From NCBI RefSeq assembly GCF_030506305.1, contig NZ_CP119421.1, positions 4,790,501-4,854,500 of the forward strand: DNA of 64,000 nt, in the 5' to 3' direction. The notes beneath the pieces were generated by a model, which was given only the letters and a program-made list of their open reading frames with translations, ran no database searches and was not told the DNA's origin. Source of the DNA: Porifericola rhodea. Its GTDB lineage: Bacteria; Bacteroidota; Bacteroidia; Cytophagales; Cyclobacteriaceae. Of this stretch, positions 59,296-64,000 are shown piece after piece. Numbering within the stretch: the first letter of the stretch is position 1; every line of letters starts with the position of its first letter. The position numbers and the translations under genes were made by a program.

Positions 59296-59330
59296 CAAAT
59301 ATAGAATTTCTACACGTTAAGACAGGCAAA
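59296..59330 (-). promoter_or_regulatory. Possible Bacteroidota-type promoter of the fur-like gene
   Basis: On the minus strand, TATATTTG (59303-59296) fits the -7 consensus TAnnTTTG exactly. A TTTG (59330-59327) lies upstream, but the 23-bp spacer is longer than the usual 19-21 bp. The -7 element is 23 bp before the fur-like ATG. Confidence 0.45.
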
Positions 59331-59356
59331 TAGACAGATTATTGTTAAAATCAAAA

Positions 59357-61600
59357 TCAGTCAGAGTCAAAACGGGTTACTTTCACTACGCCATTTACCT
59401 TTTCCAGTTTCTTGATCAACGTGTCCAGATGAGACCTGTCATGCACATACAACATGATGTTACCTTCAAAGATTCCACCCTCAGTATCAATTGATAAGGA
59501 ACGCATATTTACTTTAAGCTCTGCTGAGATTACCTTGGTAATATCATTTATTAAACCCAAACGATCGGTACCAATTACTTTAAGCCCAGATAAGTAAGCC
59601 AGCTCTTTACGTGGCATCCACTTCGCCTGAACTACCCTATAACCATAATTAGCCATGAGTTCAGGAGCATTAGGACAATTTGTACGGTGTATTTTGATGC
59701 CTTCATTAACTGTTACAAAACCAAATACATCATCACCCGGTATAGGATTACAACACTTAGCCAGCTTGTAATCCAGGATATCCATATCATCACCAATCAG
59801 CAATAAGTCCTGAGACTCGCCTTTTATTTTGGATACGGTACGTGTAAATGACTTAGCATCAGAAATTTTAGCTTTGGAAGTGGTACTTTGCTGCTCCAGC
59901 TCATCTTTAAATTTCTTGATGGATGTGGCTGGAATTACCCCCTCTCCTACCTGAAAATATAACTCAAGAGGGGTCTTAACTTTAAAATAGCTAGTTAGTT
60001 TCTCTAAGTTCTCACTATTAAAGGCTATTTTTAGTTGCTTGAGTTTGCGTTTAATAATCTCTTTACCCTCCGTAGCAGCTATTTTTCTTTCTTCTTTCAG
60101 AATTTCTTTGATCTTAGACTTTGCTTTAGAGCTTACCGCAAACCTGAGCCAATCCTGGTTGGGTCTCTGCTTGTTAGAGGTGAGAATCTCTACCTGATCA
60201 CCATTTGAAAGTATATAATTAATAGGAACCAGCTTTTGGTTTACCTTAGCTCCTAAGCATTTAGCTCCAATCTCTGTATGTATATCAAAAGCAAAGTCCA
60301 GAGCAGTGGCACCACGTGGCAAGGTCCTCAGCTCACCTTTAGGTGTAAATACAAATACCTCTTCGTTAAAGAAATTAGAGCGAAAATCATCTACAAATTC
60401 TACTGCAGACTCATTGTTTTCACTTTTAGCCTGCTCCAGTATTTCTCTGACTTTGGCTATCCAGTCCTCTAAACCTGACTGTCGGTTGGCACTATTAGGA
60501 ATATCTTTATACTTCCAGTGGGCAGCATAACCTTTTTCGGCAATTTCATCCATCCTTTTAGTTCGGATCTGCACCTCTACCCACTGTCCACCAGGACTCA
60601 TTACCGTTGTATGCAAAGATTCGTATCCGTTAGATTTAGGGGTGCTAATCCAGTCACGTAGCCGTTCCGGGTTTGGATTGTAAAAATCCGTAATAACAGA
60701 ATAGATTTTCCAGCAGGCCGCTTTTTCTTCTTCCAGGGGCACATCCAGTATAATCCTGATAGCAAAAAGATCATAAACCTCATCAAAAGGTATATTCTTT
60801 TTCTGCATTTTATTCCAGATAGAATATATGGACTTAGGCCTCCCTTTAATCACAAAGTCAAAGCCTTGTTTATTCAGCTCTTTTTGTATCGGGTCTATAA
60901 ACTTCTTTATAAACTTACGGCGTGCGTCTTTGGTAGCGCTAATGGCAGTTGCAATCTGCCTGTACTTTTCGGCCTGAGTAAATTTTAGGTTTAGATCCTC
61001 TAGCTCCGACTTAATTGCATATAGTCCCAGGCGATGTGCCAATGGAGCATACAGGTAAATGGTTTCAGAAGCTATTTTAAGCTGTTTATTTTTAGGCATG
61101 CTGTCCAGCGTACGCATATTATGCAATCTGTCAGCCAGTTTAATCAAAATTACCCTTACGTCATCCGAAAGGGTAAGTAGCATTTTTCTAAAATTCTCTG
61201 CCTGCTGCGAACTACCATACTCAAATACACCCGAGATTTTGGTAAGCCCATCTATGATACGAGCCACTTTGCTCCCGAAATCGTGCTCAATATCTTCCAA
61301 CTCAATATCTGTATCTTCTACCACGTCGTGCAGTAGAGCGCAAATTATTGAGGTTGTACCCAACCCTATCTCATTTACACAAATTTCTGCTACAGCTAAT
61401 GGGTGATAGATATAAGGCTCACCGGACTTCCGGCGCATATCCTGGTGAGCTTCCATAGATGTGTTGAAAGCTTTTTTGATCTGCTTGGCATCTCCATCTT
61501 TAAGATAGGGCTTTGCCTGCCTTAGCAATCTGCGGTATCTTCTTAGTATTTCTTTTTTCTCCTCGTCGGTGTTAACTACCAGCATAGAATCCTGCGCCAT
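59357..61600 (-). CDS. Bifunctional (p)ppGpp synthetase/hydrolase (Rel/SpoT)
   Basis: Makes and degrades the stringent-response alarmone (p)ppGpp. The 747-residue protein has all expected domains. The N-terminal HD hydrolase domain (about 50-200) is intact: YHPLAVAEI, LLHDVVEDTDIE and GLTKISG. The synthetase domain (about 235-370) has FAIRIILD, DWISTPKSNGYESLHTTV and VQIRTKRMDEIAEKGYAAHWKYK. A TGS domain (about 400-470, VFTPKGELRTLPRGATALDFAF) and a C-terminal ACT domain (about 670-745) follow. Because both catalytic sites look intact, it is probably bifunctional. It starts 179 bp from the divergently placed tRNA. Confidence 0.95.
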   Translation of the reverse strand: MAQDSMLVVNTDEEKKEILRRYRRLLRQAKPYLKDGDAKQIKKAFNTSMEAHQDMRRKSGEPYIYHPLAVAEICVNEIGLGTTSIICALLHDVVEDTDIELEDIEHDFGSKVARIIDGLTKISGVFEYGSSQQAENFRKMLLTLSDDVRVILIKLADRLHNMRTLDSMPKNKQLKIASETIYLYAPLAHRLGLYAIKSELEDLNLKFTQAEKYRQIATAISATKDARRKFIKKFIDPIQKELNKQGFDFVIKGRPKSIYSIWNKMQKKNIPFDEVYDLFAIRIILDVPLEEEKAACWKIYSVITDFYNPNPERLRDWISTPKSNGYESLHTTVMSPGGQWVEVQIRTKRMDEIAEKGYAAHWKYKDIPNSANRQSGLEDWIAKVREILEQAKSENNESAVEFVDDFRSNFFNEEVFVFTPKGELRTLPRGATALDFAFDIHTEIGAKCLGAKVNQKLVPINYILSNGDQVEILTSNKQRPNQDWLRFAVSSKAKSKIKEILKEERKIAATEGKEIIKRKLKQLKIAFNSENLEKLTSYFKVKTPLELYFQVGEGVIPATSIKKFKDELEQQSTTSKAKISDAKSFTRTVSKIKGESQDLLLIGDDMDILDYKLAKCCNPIPGDDVFGFVTVNEGIKIHRTNCPNAPELMANYGYRVVQAKWMPRKELAYLSGLKVIGTDRLGLINDITKVISAELKVNMRSLSIDTEGGIFEGNIMLYVHDRSHLDTLIKKLEKVNGVVKVTRFDSD

Positions 61601-61731
61601 ACAGCACCAAGTTTTTTAAGTAATTGAAATGGCAATATATGAATGTAAAGAAAGTATTCAATGGTATAACATAAAGCAAAAGCCTAATAGTTGGTCTAAT
61701 AAAAAAATCAATAAAAATTTTCACCCAAAGG

Positions 61732-61761
61732 TTGACTTGATAAAATATTGACTTATATTTG
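61732..61761 (+). promoter_or_regulatory. Bacteroidota-type promoter of tRNA-Leu
   Basis: TTG at 61732-61734, a 19-bp spacer, then TATATTTG (61754-61761), an exact match to the -7 consensus TAnnTTTG of Bacteroidota. It ends 18 bp before the tRNA, a spacing suited to a start near 61768. Confidence 0.8.
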
Positions 61762-61779
61762 CAATCTCATTTACGAAAG

Positions 61780-61861
61780 GCGGATATGGCGGAATTGGTA
61801 GACGCACTAGACTTAGGATCTAGCGCCGCAAGGCGTGGGGGTTCGACTCCCTCTATCCGCA
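61780..61861 (+). tRNA. tRNA-Leu(UAG)
   Basis: An 82-nt class II tRNA. The acceptor arms GCGGATA and TATCCGC pair fully. The anticodon stem is CTAGA/TCTAG with loop CTTAGGA, giving anticodon TAG (61814-61816). The variable arm is short (GCCGCAAGGC region) and the T loop is TTCGACT. The 3' CCA is not encoded (A, then CAT). It reads CUA and related Leu codons. Confidence 0.95.
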
Positions 61862-61867
61862 CATTTT

Positions 61868-61926
61868 AAAAAACCCTCTTCTCAGAAATTCATAAAAAAA
61901 TGAAACTGAGGTTGAGGGTTTTTAGT
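61868..61926 (+). terminator. Terminator hairpin after tRNA-Leu
   Basis: Long imperfect stem: AAAACCCTC with GAGGGTTTT and, inside, CTCAG with CTGAG, then TTTTT. It ends about 24 bp before the trigger-factor start and may limit read-through from the tRNA. Confidence 0.75.
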
Positions 61927-61949
61927 TTTTACTTTTAAATGTTTCAGCC

Positions 61950-63290
61950 TTGGATATCACACTTGACAAAAAAGGAAACACAGAAGCCTCTATTAAAATT
62001 AGTTTAAAGGAGGAAGATTACCAACCGCAGATTGAAGAAAAAGTAAAGGAGTACCGGAAGAAAGCTAATCTTAAAGGTTTCCGTCCAGGTAAAGTTCCTC
62101 CGGCTATCATCAAAAAGATGTATGGCAAAGGCATTAAGGTTGAAGAAATTAACCAACTTGTTTCTCAGTCCCTTCCCAAGTACATTAAAGACCAGAACCT
62201 CAACATCGTAGGTGAGCCCTTACCTAATTACGATGATGCAGAAAATATTGACTGGGAAAACCAGAAAGACTTTGAATTTACCTACGACATAGGCTTTGTT
62301 GATGACTTTGAGTACAACATCACAGATGGTCTTAAAGTAGCTAAGTATAAGCTGGAGCTTACTGACAAAGAAATTGATGAAACCATTGATAATCTGCGTG
62401 AACAGTTCAACGACACTGAAAACGTGGAAGATGTTGCCAAAGATGACATTGTTAATGGTAAGGTAGTTCAGAAAGAGGGTGAGTTAGAAAACCAAACCTC
62501 TATTGACCTAAAGCAATTAGACGAAAAACAGTCAAAAGTATTTGTAGGTGCAAAAAAAGGTGATGAGGTTGTTTTTGATATCCGCGAGACGCATCCTGAA
62601 GACAGCGATGTAGCTGTTTTACTGTCTAAGAAGCCTGAAGAAGTAGCTGAAGTAAAGGGTGAATTTAGCCTAAGCATTGAATCTGTACTTCGTAGGAAAC
62701 CTGCTGAACTAAATCAGGAATTTTTTGATAAAGTATTTGGTAAAGATGCTGTTAAGTCAGAAGAAGAATTTCGCGAAAAGGTAAAAGAGACTATGCAGGA
62801 AAACTATGATAGAGAGACTAATAACCTCTTAATGCTTGACCTGCGTAATACATTGGTAGACAATACAAACTTCGAGGTTCCTCAGGAGTTTCTTAAGCGT
62901 TGGCTACTGGAGAAGAACGAAGGAAACATCACCCAGGAGCAGATAGATAAAGAATTTGAAGACTATGTACGTGATTTGCGCTGGAACCTGATCGTCAACA
63001 AAATATCTGAAGATAAAGAGATTAAAGTTGAGCACGAAGACGTAAAAGCTAAAGCTCGTCAGATGATAGAAGAACAGCTTGGGCAGTCTGGTTTATTAGG
63101 TCAGTTAGGTGATAACCTTGACCCTTTTGTAGACAACTACCTGCAAGGAGAAAATGGTAACAACTACATGCAGGTCTTCAACCAAGCACGTAATGAAAAG
63201 ATTTTTGATTTCATTAAAGAAAGTGCCACTTTAGAAGAGAAAAAGATTACGGTAGATGAGTTTAAGGAAGAGGTAGAGAAAAGACAATAA
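61950..63290 (+). CDS. tig: Trigger factor
   Basis: Ribosome-associated chaperone that folds nascent chains. The 446-residue sequence starts with MDITLDKKGNTEASIKISL and has the ribosome-binding signature GFRPGKVPPAIIKKMYGK. A degenerate PPIase-like middle (about 155-235) and a helical C-terminal chaperone domain (NQEFFDKVFGKDAV, EVPQEFLKRWLLEKNEG) follow. Length is normal. The start must be TTG at 61950: the nearby ATG at 61939 is out of frame and no in-frame ATG fits the conserved N-terminus. It is followed by a terminator and clpP, the usual tig-clpP order. Confidence 0.93.
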   Translation: MDITLDKKGNTEASIKISLKEEDYQPQIEEKVKEYRKKANLKGFRPGKVPPAIIKKMYGKGIKVEEINQLVSQSLPKYIKDQNLNIVGEPLPNYDDAENIDWENQKDFEFTYDIGFVDDFEYNITDGLKVAKYKLELTDKEIDETIDNLREQFNDTENVEDVAKDDIVNGKVVQKEGELENQTSIDLKQLDEKQSKVFVGAKKGDEVVFDIRETHPEDSDVAVLLSKKPEEVAEVKGEFSLSIESVLRRKPAELNQEFFDKVFGKDAVKSEEEFREKVKETMQENYDRETNNLLMLDLRNTLVDNTNFEVPQEFLKRWLLEKNEGNITQEQIDKEFEDYVRDLRWNLIVNKISEDKEIKVEHEDVKAKARQMIEEQLGQSGLLGQLGDNLDPFVDNYLQGENGNNYMQVFNQARNEKIFDFIKESATLEEKKITVDEFKEEVEKRQ

Positions 63291-63317
63291 ATAACTAACA
63301 GATACAATTTTCGTTGT

Positions 63318-63356
63318 AAAAAAGAGTCTTTAAATTAAGGACTCTTTTTTATTTTT
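63318..63356 (+). terminator. Rho-independent terminator after tig
   Basis: Stem AAAAAAGAGTC region (63318-63331) with GACTCTTTTTT (63337-63350), followed by more T. It lies 27 bp past the tig stop, so clpP at least partly needs its own promoter. Confidence 0.88.
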
Positions 63357-63379
63357 AAACATCATTAACAAACTATAGT

Positions 63380-64000
63380 ATGATCAACAAAGACGAATTC
63401 CGAAAATTTGCTGTTAAAGGACAAAATATAAGCGGTAACACTTTTGACCAATATGCTCATCATGTAGAAAACATGACGCGTGCTGTGATTGAAGAGCGCC
63501 CTACTAATTTCCGTGAAATTGATGTGTTCTCTCGTTTGATCATGGATAGAATTATTTTTCTGGGAATGCAGGTTGAAGAGAATATTGCTAATATCATCAC
63601 TGCACAATTGCTATTTTTAGAGTCAGTTGATCCTAAAAAAGATATTCTGCTTTATGTAAACAGCCCCGGAGGCTCTGTATATGCCGGCCTTGGTATCTAT
63701 GACACCATGCAGTATGTTGGGCCAGATGTAGCTACGATCTGTACAGGTATGGCTGCTTCTATGGGTGCAGTTCTATTAGCTGGTGGTGCTGAGAAAAAAC
63801 GCTCTGCCCTACCCCATGCTCGTATCATGATTCACCAGCCTAGCGGGGGTATGCAAGGTAAATCCAGAGATATGGAGGTAACGCTAAGACAAATGCAGGA
63901 ACTTCGTAAAGACCTTTACGAGATTCTATCTTACCACTCTGGACAGAGCTACGAGAAAATAGAGAAAGATTCTGACCTTGACTTCTGGATGCGTCCTACA
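63380..64000 (+). CDS. clpP: ATP-dependent Clp protease proteolytic subunit (3' end beyond window)
   Basis: The first 207 codons of clpP, starting at an ATG (MINKDEFRKFAVKG) and still open at the window edge. Catalytic Ser lies in GMAASMGAV, catalytic His in MIHQPSGGMQG and the Asp region in DSDLDFWM. LLYVNSPGGSVYAGLGIYDTM is also diagnostic. It forms the serine-protease chamber of ClpXP/ClpAP. It lies 89 bp after tig with a terminator between. The N-terminal extension before the core (about 30 residues) is usual in this phylum. Confidence 0.95.
   Translation, partial: MINKDEFRKFAVKGQNISGNTFDQYAHHVENMTRAVIEERPTNFREIDVFSRLIMDRIIFLGMQVEENIANIITAQLLFLESVDPKKDILLYVNSPGGSVYAGLGIYDTMQYVGPDVATICTGMAASMGAVLLAGGAEKKRSALPHARIMIHQPSGGMQGKSRDMEVTLRQMQELRKDLYEILSYHSGQSYEKIEKDSDLDFWMRPT

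Noticed and set aside
1-64000. Mobile elements, prophage, CRISPR arrays or defence systems
   Set aside because: No transposase, integrase, Cas-like gene, direct-repeat array or attachment site was recognisable.

Overview
The window looks like a chromosomal segment of a Bacteroidota bacterium, most likely a free-living, aerobic, probably gliding member of the Cytophagales. This rests on a SusC/SusD pair, a giant cell-surface protein with a gliding-motility/type IX secretion C-terminal domain next to a PorP/SprF-family partner, a TAnnTTTG-type promoter in front of the tRNA, few Shine-Dalgarno sequences, and split methylmalonyl-CoA mutase subunits. The species cannot be named from the sequence. 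Base composition and coding style look uniform. I see no integrase, transposase, phage gene, CRISPR array or rRNA.

Layout. 0.1-4.8 kb: SusC/SusD outer-membrane uptake pair closed by a bidirectional terminator. 4.8-7.5 kb (minus): siderophore-interacting-type flavoreductase, NmrA/QorB-like oxidoreductase and an AraC regulator. 7.6-13.1 kb: a SpoIIAA-like protein, a PAS histidine kinase overlapping a response regulator fused to a Crp/Fnr-type output, then a small unknown protein, a Rnk/GreA-C-terminal-domain protein and an MreB-like actin. 13.1-14.4 kb: a secreted protein of a Bacteroidota family often mislabelled asparagine synthetase B. 14.6-20.3 kb: a divergent four-gene set for oxidative, Weimberg-type aldonate catabolism (FAH-type dehydratase, ketoglutarate semialdehyde dehydrogenase, IlvD/Edd dehydratase, GntP permease). 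20.3-23.6 kb: a five-PAS soluble histidine kinase. 24-27.7 kb: secreted hydrolases and a zinc metallopeptidase. 27.9-34.2 kb: aconitase and the two methylmalonyl-CoA mutase subunits. 34.2-38.4 kb: AT-rich leader, dnaA, a secreted DUF4114-like protein and a metallophosphoesterase. 38.5-45.2 kb: TetR-TolC-MFP-RND efflux operon. 45.4-57.4 kb: alpha/beta hydrolase, outer-membrane barrel, the giant surface protein and its SprF-like partner. 57.4-64 kb: purA, fur, relA/spoT, tRNA-Leu(UAG), trigger factor and the start of clpP.

Working together. The aldonate cluster should deliver 2-oxoglutarate into the TCA cycle, where aconitase acts. The secreted esterases and SusCD could supply plant- or algal-polysaccharide products, but that link is inference. 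The sensor kinase, Crp-type response regulator and following small genes resemble a stress regulon, and a shared TGA-N6-TCA dyad precedes both the kinase operon and the next gene. The giant protein carries FG-GAP-like repeats, about 22 two-cysteine repeats and a type B sorting domain, and with its SprF-like neighbour is best read as a secreted adhesin. The most distinctive loci are this adhesin pair, the aldonate cluster and the Crp-fused response-regulator neighbourhood. I found no clearly unprecedented system.
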